DNA from: JADCRZ01 sp037718865
Lineage (GTDB): Bacteria > Bacteroidota > Bacteroidia > Chitinophagales > Chitinophagaceae
Reading direction: 5' to 3'
Assembly: GCA_037718865.1 (NCBI GenBank)
Contig: JBBJMP010000001.1
Location: 62,001 to 126,000 of the forward strand
DNA length: 64,000 bases
Below are positions 1 to 8,769 of the stretch, piece by piece. Both the position numbers and the translations under genes were made by a program. The notes beneath the pieces are model-generated. The model ran no database searches. It saw only the letters and a program-made list of their open reading frames with translations, and had not been told where the DNA came from. Within the stretch, counting starts at the first letter, position 1, and each line of letters starts with the position of its first letter.

Positions 1-2892
1 GCCATTGCCAATCACGAAGTTTTCTGCTCTTCCGACTAAAGTGGCCTTATGCAAGCCATGGCGCCACGCGTTATGATTGGTACCGGAGATCATTTTATTA
101 CCCAGCTTAAAGTCTATCAGGAATGATAGATTAAGACCTTTGTAGTTTACTGTATTGGTGATGCCACCCGTCCACACCGGAACAGCACTACCGAATGCAA
201 TTTGATTGACCGTGCGCAAGGGACGTCCGTTACCAGCATCAAAAACCTGCCTTCCTTCCTGATCTCTTAAATAGCCATAGCCGAATAACTGACCTATGGG
301 TTTACCGACTACCTGCCTGAGTTCCCCGGTAAAGTCGCCGGTTCCGACGGTGATCATACTATCGCTGATGCTGGAACCTAAACTAAGCACTTTAGATTCG
401 TTGTATGAAGCATTTATGCTGGCATTCCAGGAAAAGTTTTTCGTCTCAACCGGAGTAAAATTGGCCATCATTTCCAGGCCTTTGTTCCTGCTTTCCCCTA
501 CATTTATTAGCTGTGTCAGATACCCGGAAGCATCCGAGGTCTGAGCCTGAAGGATCTGATCCGCAGATAATTTATCGTAATAACTAAATTCAAGTCCGAG
601 TTTGTTGTTAAATAATTTCAGTTCTAACCCCACTTCCTTTTCCGTTACACGCATGGGCCGAAGGTCGGGGTTTGGAATTGTTGAGGCATTTATGCCGCCT
701 ATAGGCTGCGCCACTCCTGAAGAATTGGGGAACAGCGCTGGATTGATGGCATAAAAAAGCGTATTGGAGTAGGGAGGAACATCCGTATCGCTTCCTACTT
801 CGGCATAGGCGGCCCTTATTTTTCCAAAGCTGATCCATTCAGGGATACTTCCTCGCAAGGCTTCAGAAAACACAAAACTTGTGGTAACCGAAGGATATAA
901 GATGCTCCTGTTTTCCGGTGATAACGTAGAGAACCAGTCATTTCTCACCGTTCCGTTTACGTAGATAAATCCCATGTAAGAAAGTTCGGCGGCAGCGTAA
1001 ACAGAGTTTACCTGTCTTTCCGATATTTCATAAATAGAACTAAGTTGTCTTCCGTTCCCCAGGGTGTACTTGCCCCTGGTATAAAAATCATTTACCAGCA
1101 CGTTATTCCTGTCTAATTTCCGTTTCATCTGGTTGCCACCCAGGTTAACATCTACTCCGAACTTACCTAATGTATGTTTTGCGCCTAACAGAACGTCTGC
1201 ATTGATTTCCCTAAAACGACGTATATCCTGCACGTATTCGCCATTTACAAAACCGGGTGGAGGGGCAGCCTGTCTCTGGCTTCCCGTTGGAAGATTATAA
1301 TCTTGTGAACGGGTATAATAATCCTGGCCTAATCTTCCCTGCACATACAACCAATTGGTAATTTCGTATCGTGCGGTGAGGTTACCGAAAACACGGTCCC
1401 TGATGATATTATCAAACCGGGTCAATGCAAAATAAGGATTGGTCCGATTGGTGAACCTTGACCACAAGAATTCGTCGCCATTTTTATCGGTGGCGTACTG
1501 TTTTAATAAGTCCATAGGCATGGTGTTGGCCATGCTAAACAAAACCACCGGGCTATAATCCTGCTCGGCGATATTGGGTGGATTTTTACGGCGTTCATTG
1601 GAATAACTGATGTTTCCTGAAACAGTCAGCTTTTTAGCCATTGTTTGCGTAAAGCCTACATCGACGTTCTTCCTGTTGTAATTTGAGCCGGGCAGTATGG
1701 CTTGCGATACCATGTTGGAAAGGGAGATGTTGAAACCGCCAAACTCTCCGCCTGAGGAAAGCGTTATGGTGTTCGTAAGACTATTCCCTTTGCGGTAATA
1801 CTTGCCGATCTGATTCCGCTGTGCTTCGTAGGGAACTTCCACCCCATCAAATAACACCTGGGTCATACCCGGCACGATCTTCTCGCCAAAACTCCATTGG
1901 CCTGAAGTAGGATTCGGGGTTTTTGGGCGGACACCATTTTCTCCCTGTCCGTATTCGTATTGATAATCGGTATAATCAAGCGGTGTTTCTTCCGTAAAGT
2001 TTGTATTGAATTCCACTCCTATACCTGTTCCCTTGCCTCGCGTTTTCGTGGTGATCATGATCACTCCATCCTTGGCACGCGAACCGTATAATGCCGACGC
2101 TGCTGCACCTTTTAATACGGTCATAGACTCAATATTATCCGGGTCGATACTGCTTAGTCCGTCACCACCATCTGAAGTGCGATTGCTTCCCCGTGCAGAA
2201 ACGTCACCTCTGGCGCCGAAGTTCGTGTTATCGATAGGTACGCCATTGACTACGATAAGGGGAGAATTATTTCCACCAAAAGAAGATTGTCCCCGAATAC
2301 GGATCTTACTGGTACCTGCCGGGCCCGAACCCAATGTAGTAATATTTACCCCTGCCATTTTTCCCTGCAGTGCATTCATGAAGTTTGTAGTCCGGTTAAC
2401 CGTGACCTGCTCCGGTGCGACGGTCGCGGTAGAATAGCCCAGGCTTTTCGCTTCTTTTTTTATACCCAGTGCTGTAACCACTACCTGTTGCATAGCGGTC
2501 GCTTCTTCGCTTAGTGTTACACTTAAATTTGTGCGGCCGTTTATAGCCACCTCGCGGCTGGCATAGCCAATATAGGAGAACACAAGAACACCGTTAGCAT
2601 CGGGCGCAACTAAAGTAAACTGGCCGGCTCTGCCTGTCGTTGTGCCTGAGGAGGAACCTTTTAATAACACGCTAACGTCGGCAAGGGGCTCGCCTTTGTC
2701 ATTAACAACCCTCCCTTTTATTTCTATTGCCAAAGGGACATTTTCAAGAAGGCCTGACTTCTCACCATTTCCCGTTGCGCTGGCCCTAAGCCGGATTGCA
2801 AGCAAAAAAACAGGGGTCAACGTTATGATCAGTAATAATTTGACAACACCCTTCCTGTGGAAATAGGTGCAGTGACTAGCAAGCATTCGCAT
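1..2892 (-). CDS. SusC/RagA family TonB-dependent receptor (3' end cut off by window)
   Basis: Outer-membrane TonB-dependent receptor of the SusC/RagA type, which normally imports glycans or peptides together with a SusD lipoprotein. Reading from ATG at 2892 (a second in-frame ATG lies at 2886), the protein has a hydrophobic signal segment at about residues 17-35. A carboxypeptidase-regulatory-like beta-sandwich follows (KGRVVNDKGEPLADVSV, about 59-75). Then come the family signature VVVTALGIKKEAKSLGYS (about 137-155) and a plug domain with LQGKMAGVNI and IRGQSSFGGN. 964 codons are open to the window edge, ending in typical barrel sequence (HKATLVGRAENFVIGNG). The family usually has about 1000-1100 residues, so only the last strands are missing. 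A SusD partner would be expected beyond position 1; this is inference. Confidence 0.95.
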   Translation of the reverse strand, partial: MRMLASHCTYFHRKGVVKLLLIITLTPVFLLAIRLRASATGNGEKSGLLENVPLAIEIKGRVVNDKGEPLADVSVLLKGSSSGTTTGRAGQFTLVAPDANGVLVFSYIGYASREVAINGRTNLSVTLSEEATAMQQVVVTALGIKKEAKSLGYSTATVAPEQVTVNRTTNFMNALQGKMAGVNITTLGSGPAGTSKIRIRGQSSFGGNNSPLIVVNGVPIDNTNFGARGDVSARGSNRTSDGGDGLSSIDPDNIESMTVLKGAAASALYGSRAKDGVIMITTKTRGKGTGIGVEFNTNFTEETPLDYTDYQYEYGQGENGVRPKTPNPTSGQWSFGEKIVPGMTQVLFDGVEVPYEAQRNQIGKYYRKGNSLTNTITLSSGGEFGGFNISLSNMVSQAILPGSNYNRKNVDVGFTQTMAKKLTVSGNISYSNERRKNPPNIAEQDYSPVVLFSMANTMPMDLLKQYATDKNGDEFLWSRFTNRTNPYFALTRFDNIIRDRVFGNLTARYEITNWLYVQGRLGQDYYTRSQDYNLPTGSQRQAAPPPGFVNGEYVQDIRRFREINADVLLGAKHTLGKFGVDVNLGGNQMKRKLDRNNVLVNDFYTRGKYTLGNGRQLSSIYEISERQVNSVYAAAELSYMGFIYVNGTVRNDWFSTLSPENRSILYPSVTTSFVFSEALRGSIPEWISFGKIRAAYAEVGSDTDVPPYSNTLFYAINPALFPNSSGVAQPIGGINASTIPNPDLRPMRVTEKEVGLELKLFNNKLGLEFSYYDKLSADQILQAQTSDASGYLTQLINVGESRNKGLEMMANFTPVETKNFSWNASINASYNESKVLSLGSSISDSMITVGTGDFTGELRQVVGKPIGQLFGYGYLRDQEGRQVFDAGNGRPLRTVNQIAFGSAVPVWTGGITNTVNYKGLNLSFLIDFKLGNKMISGTNHNAWRHGLHKATLVGRAENFVIGNG

Positions 2893-3283
2893 AGTTTTGA
2901 GCTGTTTGGGTTAAACAATATAGAGTACATCGATTTATAGGTGAGTGACTTTCTCCGGATCACACAATAAGTAACGCCCTGGAAACCTGTGTCTATGCAT
3001 CACATTTAGCCCATAAATGAGGACCAAAAGATATTCGTTAACAGTATGCTTAAAAATTCGTAATTCGTTTTGCGGCTCCAATCGACTAGTGTAGGTTTAA
3101 CCCTTATCGGGCTGACTAAATTATGAAAAAGGAATCAAAAAAAACAAAAGGACTATTGGTATTTCTTTCTCTTAAGGTCAGCGTTGGAACACATCTAATT
3201 TAAACATCAAAGAGTTTATATTAGTCAAACAGATCAGTGAGGCAATATCTCTGTGGAAGAGCCTTGAATTCGCTTTCCCGCTT
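2893..3283. other. Gene-free stretch between the SusC-type gene and tRNA-Ala
   Basis: About 390 bases without a supportable gene. It must carry the minus-strand promoter of the receptor gene, but I see no clear TAnnTTTG box. Short ATG-led frames (about 25 codons, for example near 3123) look like chance. Confidence 0.5.
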
Positions 3284-3360
3284 TGGTGGAGGTTACCGGA
3301 GTCGAACCGGTGACCTTTTGCATGCCATGCAAACGCTCTAGCCAGCTGAGCTAAACCCCC
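3284..3360 (-). tRNA. tRNA-Ala (anticodon GGC)
   Basis: On the minus strand the sequence folds as a cloverleaf. The acceptor stem GGGGGTT/AACCTCC contains the G3:U70 wobble that identifies alanine tRNAs. The D arm is GCTC...GAGC, the anticodon arm is TTTGC-ATGGCAT-GCAAA with anticodon GGC, and the T arm is ACCGG-TTCGACT-CCGGT. The discriminator A is followed by an encoded CCA (3284-3286). Confidence 0.95.
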
Positions 3361-3512
3361 TTAATTCACCGGATTGCAAATATAGCAGGAGCTATTTTAT
3401 CAACCAAATTAAAACCTTTGGGATAAACTGGCGCATTAATTTTTCGTCGTCGGATAAATGTCAACAAACGGGTTATTTTGTTGTTTACCTTGTATAAATC
3501 TGTCTGACTACA

Positions 3513-3689
3513 ATGAGTGTCTTACGCCAGCTCGCCGAATATCTCTATTTGAAGAAGAGGGATCCTGATGCACCGAATACCCAATGGATGAAATACATGC
3601 ATGGTATTAACCGGATTTCAATTTTTATGTTTCTGGTGGCCCTGATAATCCTGGTAGTCAAACTGGTTTTTTTTCGAAGGCTTCATTGA
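3513..3689 (+). CDS. Small single-pass membrane protein (DUF6728-like)
   Basis: 58-residue protein starting MSVLRQLAEYLYLKKRD. It has a charged amphipathic N-terminal half, the segment WMKYMHGINRIS, and one transmembrane helix (about residues 36-53) followed by a short basic tail. The layout matches a small Bacteroidota family I recall as DUF6728, with MHGINR/KIS before the helix; the family name is from memory and its function is unknown. The gene is convergent with lpxB and their 3' ends overlap by 7 bases. The absence of a stop in a constrained hydrophobic pattern and the recognisable motif are the grounds for calling it real. Confidence 0.7.
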   Translation: MSVLRQLAEYLYLKKRDPDAPNTQWMKYMHGINRISIFMFLVALIILVVKLVFFRRLH

Positions 3690-4789
3690 TCCTGCTCGAG
3701 GAAATTGACAATGCTTCTGGCAGCATTGGAGGATGCGTTTCCACCTTCACTCAGCAATTTTTTTAGATTCGCGTAATCATGCTGAAGTTGATTCTTTTTG
3801 TTTGTGTCGTAAAGCAGTAAATGTAATTCACGTTTTACATTCTCCACTGTAAGTTGGTCCTGGATCAGTTCTTTTACCACTTCCCTGTCCATGATCAGGT
3901 TAACCAGGCTAATATATTTAACCTTTATCAACCTGCGTGCTATCCAGTAAGAAACCCGGCTGCCCTTGTAACACACCACCTGGGGAACTGCGAACAAGGC
4001 CGTTTCAAGGGTGGCGGTCCCTGAGGTAACGAGCGCCGCCTCGGACTGCGACAACAGATCATAGGTTTCACGGACGGAAGATACCCCGGGATAGGCGGCC
4101 AGCATGCTGCTATAAAAAGCGTCTTCCTGTCCCGGTGCTTTTGCTACCACAAACAGGTGATCTGAAAACAATTTACTTACTTCCAGCATGACCGGAAGCT
4201 TTTTTAGGATCTCCTGTTTCCTGCTACCCGGAAGCAGGGCAACTATGGGCTTGCCATTACCTTTTTTGCCTGAAGACAATGGCCAGCTTTCTGTGACCTC
4301 TACCAGGGGATGGCCCACATACTCCACTTCATAATTCCATTTGCGGTAGAATGTTTTTTCAAATGGGAGGATGACCAGCATCTTATCAACACATTTTTTT
4401 ATGGCCATCACCCTTTTCTCGTTCCATGCCCATACCTGGGGAGATATATAAAAGATAACGGTATGTTGATGTTTTTTCGCCCATTCAGCTATGCGCAGGT
4501 TAAAGCCAGGGTAATCGATCAGGATCAGTGCGTCGGGTCGGTATTCACTAATATCCTGCTTACAAAACTTTAAATTGCGCAGGATGGTTTTCAGGTTCCT
4601 GGCAACTTCTATAAAACCCATAAAGGCCAGTTCTTTGTAATGTTTTATCAGGTTTCCCCCGGCCACTTTCATCAGATCACCTCCCCAGCATCGGATGTCC
4701 GCCTGACCGTCAAGTTTTAATAGTTCTTTGATGAGATTACTACCGTGAAGGTCTCCTGATGCTTCGCCGGCTATAATATAGTATTTCAT
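3683..4789 (-). CDS. lpxB: Lipid-A-disaccharide synthase
   Basis: Glycosyltransferase (GT19) that joins UDP-2,3-diacylglucosamine to lipid X to form the lipid A disaccharide at the inner membrane. Seen: N-terminal MKYYIIAGEASGDLHG, the conserved WGGDLM motif, YISPQVWAWNE, VGHPLVE and LLPGSRKQEI, all family signatures. I choose ATG at 4789 (368 residues), because the longer frame back to 4810 only adds seven residues before the conserved MKYYIIAGE start and runs into a short repeat. A run of GGTTCAAGGTTCAGGGTTC-type repeats lies within a few bases upstream of the start. surE and a membrane protein are just upstream on the same strand. Confidence 0.96.
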   Translation of the reverse strand: MKYYIIAGEASGDLHGSNLIKELLKLDGQADIRCWGGDLMKVAGGNLIKHYKELAFMGFIEVARNLKTILRNLKFCKQDISEYRPDALILIDYPGFNLRIAEWAKKHQHTVIFYISPQVWAWNEKRVMAIKKCVDKMLVILPFEKTFYRKWNYEVEYVGHPLVEVTESWPLSSGKKGNGKPIVALLPGSRKQEILKKLPVMLEVSKLFSDHLFVVAKAPGQEDAFYSSMLAAYPGVSSVRETYDLLSQSEAALVTSGTATLETALFAVPQVVCYKGSRVSYWIARRLIKVKYISLVNLIMDREVVKELIQDQLTVENVKRELHLLLYDTNKKNQLQHDYANLKKLLSEGGNASSNAARSIVNFLEQDQ

Positions 4790-4795
4790 AGCTAA

Positions 4796-4836
4796 AAGTT
4801 CGGGGTTCAAGGTTCAGGGTTCTAAAGTTTGAAGTT
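4796..4836. repeat. Short tandem repeat, family A (GTTCAAGGTTCAGGGTTC type)
   Basis: Degenerate head-to-tail heptamer-like units (GGTTCAA, GGTTCAG, GGTTCTA) directly upstream of the lpxB start. Related runs occur at 11281-11323 and 35911-36018. Confidence 0.8.
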
Positions 4837-4872
4837 AATTTGAATATTAAACTTAAAGCTTTGGACTCCGAA

Positions 4873-5169
4873 CTAGGAAAATTTTATCAGCAATACTGTA
4901 ACGGCGTAAATCACGGTGGCGACGAATATGCCTTTGGCCGTTTGATCTCTGTTACCGTTAATATAGATAGTAAAAACAACGGCATTTGCAACGAGGGAAA
5001 TGCTGCTGACTCCGGTAAGAAAGGCTTTGTTTCCTTTAAATAAGCCTATATACTGCATGAAGTCAACACCAAGGTTATAAAAGGCCGCAAAGTAATATAT
5101 AATCAAGCCTAAGGCAGGAGCCATAAATCCCAAAAAAATACCCAGCATCAGATTGTCTTTTTTCAGCAT
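4873..5169 (-). CDS. Small multipass membrane protein, unknown function
   Basis: 98 residues starting MLKKDNLMLGIFLGFMAPALG. Three hydrophobic segments are seen (about 8-28, 50-70 and 76-95). I do not recognise a named family. The start overlaps the surE stop by one base (TAATG), so the two are probably translationally coupled and cotranscribed with lpxB downstream. A role in envelope biology would be a guess from position only. Confidence 0.75.
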   Translation of the reverse strand: MLKKDNLMLGIFLGFMAPALGLIIYYFAAFYNLGVDFMQYIGLFKGNKAFLTGVSSISLVANAVVFTIYINGNRDQTAKGIFVATVIYAVTVLLIKFS

Positions 5170-5960
5170 TATAGTTTCCAGGTTTCTTCCAATTTAGTTT
5201 TAAGTTCATAATTGGTCAGATCAAATTGCACGGGTACAACACTTACGTAATTATTTTCAAGCGCCCACACATCGGTATCGGTTCCCGTATCAAAATTCAC
5301 AAATTGTCCGGTAAGCCAGTAGTACAATCGTCCGTTCGGATCGTTTCTTTCTATAAAATCTTCTTCGTATTTGGCATAAGCCTGGCGGCATATTCTGATA
5401 CCTTTGATCAGATCTTCGGTCACAGCGGGAAAATTCACATTTAACACCGTATGCTTGTCCAGCTTATTGTTCAGCATCTCCTGAACAATAATCCGGGCAT
5501 ATTTGCGCGAAGCGGTAAAATCTGCTTCAATGCTATGATCCAACAGTGAAAACCCCACTGATGGTATGCTTTCTATGGCTGCTTCGACAGCTGCAGACAT
5601 AGTGCCGGAATAAATGACATTTATAGAATGATTTGCCCCGTGATTGATTCCACTCAGGCACAGATCAGGTTTACGGTGTAATACTTTGTCAACGGCAAGC
5701 TTCACACAATCTACGGGCGTACCTGAACATTGCCAGGCTTCCACTCCTGGGAACGTACTCACTTTAGTCAGTCGTAGCGGCTGCCCGATGGTAATGGCAT
5801 GCCCCATTCCGGATTGCGGCCTGTCAGGCGCAACTACTACGACCTTGCCCAGGTCTTTTACAGCTTCAACAAGATTCTGAATGCCCGGCGCTGTAATTCC
5901 ATCATCATTTGTTACCAGAATTACCTGTCCCTGATCCTGGTCTTTTACTGCTTTAGCCAT
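5169..5960 (-). CDS. surE: 5'/3'-nucleotidase SurE
   Basis: Metal-dependent phosphatase acting on nucleoside 5'- and 3'-monophosphates, cytoplasmic, linked to stationary-phase survival. The metal-binding TNDDGI motif is at residues 17-22, RPQSGMGHAIT follows at about 47-57, and the SGINHGAN loop with the metal-binding Asn at about 103-110. At 263 residues it has normal family length. It is the first gene of a minus-strand run surE - membrane protein - lpxB, with a one-base stop/start overlap to the next gene. Confidence 0.96.
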   Translation of the reverse strand: MAKAVKDQDQGQVILVTNDDGITAPGIQNLVEAVKDLGKVVVVAPDRPQSGMGHAITIGQPLRLTKVSTFPGVEAWQCSGTPVDCVKLAVDKVLHRKPDLCLSGINHGANHSINVIYSGTMSAAVEAAIESIPSVGFSLLDHSIEADFTASRKYARIIVQEMLNNKLDKHTVLNVNFPAVTEDLIKGIRICRQAYAKYEEDFIERNDPNGRLYYWLTGQFVNFDTGTDTDVWALENNYVSVVPVQFDLTNYELKTKLEETWKL

Positions 5961-6097
5961 GCACCAAAGCTAAAATAAACTGATGGATTTTAACATCAGG
6001 CCAGGGCATCATTTACCTGCATGCTCTTCATAAGGGTATGCCTGTAGTTAAATCGGGAAGCCCATGACGTTTAAAAAATTTGATCATGACAAAAATA

Positions 6098-6124
6098 TTA
6101 GTATTTTGCACTAAATAAATTAGT
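6098..6124. promoter_or_regulatory. Probable autoregulatory operator of the LexA-like repressor
   Basis: Three half-sites alternate in orientation immediately before the ATG at 6126: TTAGT (6098-6102), ACTAA (6110-6114) and TTAGT (6120-6124). The last two form the palindrome ACTAAATAAATTAGT, one base from the start codon. A GTATTTTG sequence between the first two resembles the Bacteroidota -7 box. Binding here would block both the promoter and the start. Operator function is inferred from symmetry and position. Confidence 0.55.
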
Positions 6125-6125
6125 T

Positions 6126-6875
6126 ATGTCAATAGCCGGACAAAATTTAAAGTACCTGCGCAAGCTTAGGGGGTGGACGCAGGAAGAATTTGCCAACAAA
6201 TTAAAGATCAAACGGTCTTTGTTGGGAGCTTACGAAGAAGAACGTGCAGAACCGCGCATTGAAGTACTGGAGATTGCCGGTCATATATTCAAGCTTTCCC
6301 TGGATGAACTATTGTTAAAAGACCTCACTGATACCAAGGGAAGTTATCTGGCTAAACGGAGAGCGCAAAAGATGGAAGCTACTACCAATGAAATCTACCT
6401 TGTACCTATTAAAGCCGCGGCGGGATATCTGGCCGGTTATGCAGATCCGGAATTTATAGATGAGTTGAATACATTTACACTTCCAATGCTTGCCCCTGGT
6501 AATTACCGGGCATTTGAGATTGTGGGTGATTCCATGCTTCCTACTCCAAGCGGTTCTATCATTGTCGGTGAAAAGATTGAACGGCTGGAAGAGGCCAAAT
6601 CGAACAATACCTATGTTATCGTTTCCAGGCAGGAAGGGATTGTTTATAAGCGCATCATGAAAAACAACCGATCCAAGAACAAATGGACACTGATCAGCGA
6701 TAATCCGGCTTACCAACCTTATAACGTAGAGGCGAATGATATTCTGGAATTATGGCAGGCTCATATGGTGATCTCAAAAGCGAATACCCAGCAACGTTGG
6801 GATGTAAATCAGCTGGCCGGCCTGGTAAGCAATCTGCAAGAACAGGTTAGTACTTTGAAGAAGAGGATGAATTAA
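6126..6875 (+). CDS. LexA/CI-like transcriptional repressor (HTH_XRE + S24 peptidase domain)
   Basis: 249 residues. An N-terminal XRE-type helix-turn-helix (about 8-62, LRKLRGWTQEEFANKL) is followed by an S24 self-cleavage domain. The putative cleavage bond is Ala99-Gly100 (KAAAGYLAGY), the catalytic Ser136 lies in GDSM, and the general base Lys175 lies in VYKR. The Ser-Lys spacing is like LexA's. All parts needed for RecA-stimulated autocleavage are present, so a DNA-damage or stress switch is likely, though the targets are not known. It stands alone, next to repair genes on the other strand (pdeM, helicase). A palindromic half-site cluster abuts its start and suggests autorepression. It ends in a helical tail (about 230-249). 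Confidence 0.88.
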   Translation: MSIAGQNLKYLRKLRGWTQEEFANKLKIKRSLLGAYEEERAEPRIEVLEIAGHIFKLSLDELLLKDLTDTKGSYLAKRRAQKMEATTNEIYLVPIKAAAGYLAGYADPEFIDELNTFTLPMLAPGNYRAFEIVGDSMLPTPSGSIIVGEKIERLEEAKSNNTYVIVSRQEGIVYKRIMKNNRSKNKWTLISDNPAYQPYNVEANDILELWQAHMVISKANTQQRWDVNQLAGLVSNLQEQVSTLKKRMN

Positions 6876-6879
6876 ATGA

Positions 6880-6957
6880 GAAGATGTGCAAATATGCAAA
6901 TTTAACAACAGCCAACACTTGCCCATGGTTGGTGTTTTCACCAACCAGCCGTTGGCA
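6880..6957. repeat. Composite of repeat families B (GTGCAAAT) and C (GGTTGGTG hairpin)
   Basis: 6880-6906 carries GATGTGCAAATATGCAAAT units just after the repressor stop. 6911-6957 is a nested hairpin: outer GCCAAC/GTTGGC, inner GGTTGGTG-TTTT-CACCAACC. The hairpin could also end transcription from both sides. The same hairpin recurs at 18687-18718 and 60703-60747. Confidence 0.8.
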
Positions 6958-7004
6958 TTCTGAAATATATGTCAGGAATTTTAATTGCAGATCATGGACT
7001 GTTT

Positions 7005-7913
7005 TCACTCAAGCCCATAAATGTCCTTTGCCATCCTGAACGTATTGCAATGCGCTTCAACAATAAGTTTTATATCTTCTGAATAACCTCCACCCATGGA
7101 TACAACACAGGGAATGGTTGCTTCATGGAGCAGTGAAAAAACAAATTCATCTCTTTTCCGGCAACCTTCCAGGGTAACTTTCAGTTTTCCGAATTTATCA
7201 GTTTGAAGAATATCGACACCTGACAGGAAAAAGATGAAATCGGGGTTCACCGTTCTGATCAGACCTGGAAGAGTTTTAGTGAGTGTGTTCAGGTAAGTAT
7301 CCCCGTCCGTGCCATCATCCAAACCAATATCAAGGTCAGAGACTTCTTTATGAAAGGGATAGTTATGGCTACCGTGCATGCTGAAGGTAAATACGCGTGG
7401 TTCAAATTCGAATATTTTTGCAGAACCGTTGCCCTGATGCACATCCAGGTCAACAATTAGAATTTGACTGGCAAGTTTTTTTCTAAGCAGGTAATTTGAG
7501 GCTACTGCAAAATCATTTAATAAGCAAAACCCTTCGCCCCGATCGGCAAATGCATGATGGGTTCCTCCGGCTACATTCATGGCCACCCCATTCTCAAAAG
7601 CGTAATGGCAGCACTCAATGGTTCCCATAGTTATGATCTTCTCCCGTAATGTTAGCCGGGCAGATTGGGGAAAACCAATATGCCGCTGTTCTTTGACAGA
7701 AAGTGTCTGATCGATCAATTTTGTAAGATAGCCCGCGGTATGCGTCCACAAAATTACTTCGTCAGGACAAGGCTGCGGCGCAAAAAGATTACCTGCTGCA
7801 ATGCTTCCTTCATAAATCAGTTGTTCGGGGATCAATTCATACTTCAGCATTGGAAAGCGATGACCTTCAGGCAACGGGTGAAAATAGATTGGATCAAATG
7901 CAATTTTCAGCAT
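7005..7913 (-). CDS. Histone deacetylase family protein (zinc-dependent acyl-lysine/acylpolyamine deacetylase)
   Basis: Arginase/deacetylase fold enzyme. Counting from MLKIAFDPIY (ATG at 7913), it has GGTHHAF with the tandem His119-His120, the zinc ligands Asp155/Asp157 and His159 in DLDVHQGNG, and a C-terminal glycine-rich SMGGGYSED loop. 302 residues is typical. An upstream in-frame ATG at 7925 adds four residues (MEAR), which I consider less likely. The bacterial substrate is not predictable: acetylated proteins, acetylpolyamines and other acyl amides are all known in the family. It is monocistronic and convergent with the upstream repressor gene. Confidence 0.92.
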   Translation of the reverse strand: MLKIAFDPIYFHPLPEGHRFPMLKYELIPEQLIYEGSIAAGNLFAPQPCPDEVILWTHTAGYLTKLIDQTLSVKEQRHIGFPQSARLTLREKIITMGTIECCHYAFENGVAMNVAGGTHHAFADRGEGFCLLNDFAVASNYLLRKKLASQILIVDLDVHQGNGSAKIFEFEPRVFTFSMHGSHNYPFHKEVSDLDIGLDDGTDGDTYLNTLTKTLPGLIRTVNPDFIFFLSGVDILQTDKFGKLKVTLEGCRKRDEFVFSLLHEATIPCVVSMGGGYSEDIKLIVEAHCNTFRMAKDIYGLE

Positions 7914-8039
7914 GCGTGCTTCCATGGAGAATTAGTCATGATAGGGAATGTCAATTTTTTTATCTGCTCGTAGTATAATGATTAAACATCTTATTTGTTC
8001 AATAAATGTTGATCATTGCACTTTAATTTGGGCATTTTA

Positions 8040-8717
8040 TTACCGCACCTTTACAATGCTGTTATTCACTATGGCAAAAATGCTTTCGCCGGCTTTTGGC
8101 TCGATCAAAGCTGTTCCGGTAAAATGGCTGAACGCAGGTAGTATCGCATATTCTTTACCAAAATAGAAACAGGGAAGACAGAGCGATTGCCTGCCCAGAC
8201 CCTTGACCTTTATGCCGGGATGAATGTGGCCGCTGATGGTGTATGCCTTTGTTTTGTTATTAGTAAGGTCATTGTTCGCCTGGCAGCTTTCATGGTCGTG
8301 AGTAAAACAAAAACCATTGACCATCACACCTCCGGAGTCAACGGTTATTCCTGCATTGGCATACCATTCCTCTTTAAGTATATCATGGTTGCCTTTAACC
8401 AGCCGGATAGAAAGGTCAGGCAGATCATCACGCCATTTCCGAAAAAGATTTAATTCCTTATTGGCCACACTATGAAAAAGATCACCAACGACCAGCAATT
8501 GGCGGGGAGAAAAATGCTGTAGTTGAGCTATAAGTCGCTGCAGGTCTTCTTTAAAAACGGTTTGAGGAACCGCAATACCAGACTTTCGGAAATGACCGGT
8601 CTTGCCGAAGTGAAGGTCGGAAACGATCAGCGTATTTTCATTTTCCCAAAACAAAACACGTTCGGCTGAAACCCAGAAGATGTGTTGAGATATATTATGC
8701 TTTACCGGCGCCTGCAT
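8040..8717 (-). CDS. pdeM: Ligase-associated DNA damage response endonuclease PdeM
   Basis: Calcineurin-like metallophosphoesterase of the PdeM group. The motifs occur in order: SDLHFGKTGHFRK (about 33-45), VGDLFHS, KGNHD, and SGHIHPG near the C terminus. 225 residues, normal for the family. It lies directly downstream of the Lhr-type helicase on the same strand (52 bases apart), the usual partner in the ligase-associated DNA-damage set. The ligase and exonuclease members of that set are not in this window. Confidence 0.92.
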   Translation of the reverse strand: MQAPVKHNISQHIFWVSAERVLFWENENTLIVSDLHFGKTGHFRKSGIAVPQTVFKEDLQRLIAQLQHFSPRQLLVVGDLFHSVANKELNLFRKWRDDLPDLSIRLVKGNHDILKEEWYANAGITVDSGGVMVNGFCFTHDHESCQANNDLTNNKTKAYTISGHIHPGIKVKGLGRQSLCLPCFYFGKEYAILPAFSHFTGTALIEPKAGESIFAIVNNSIVKVR

Positions 8718-8769
8718 TACGTATTTTAAGAGTGCAAATGTATGGCAAATCTCACCTCAACCCTCCGAA

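Noticed and set aside
2006..2437. 143-codon plus-strand frame
   Set aside because: It is antisense to the well-supported SusC-type receptor gene; its product resembles no family and its composition follows the codon pattern of the other strand.
3123..3203. 26-codon plus-strand frame beginning MKKESKKTKGLL
   Set aside because: It has a signal-like look but no promoter, family match or neighbour support; likely chance in AT-rich DNA.
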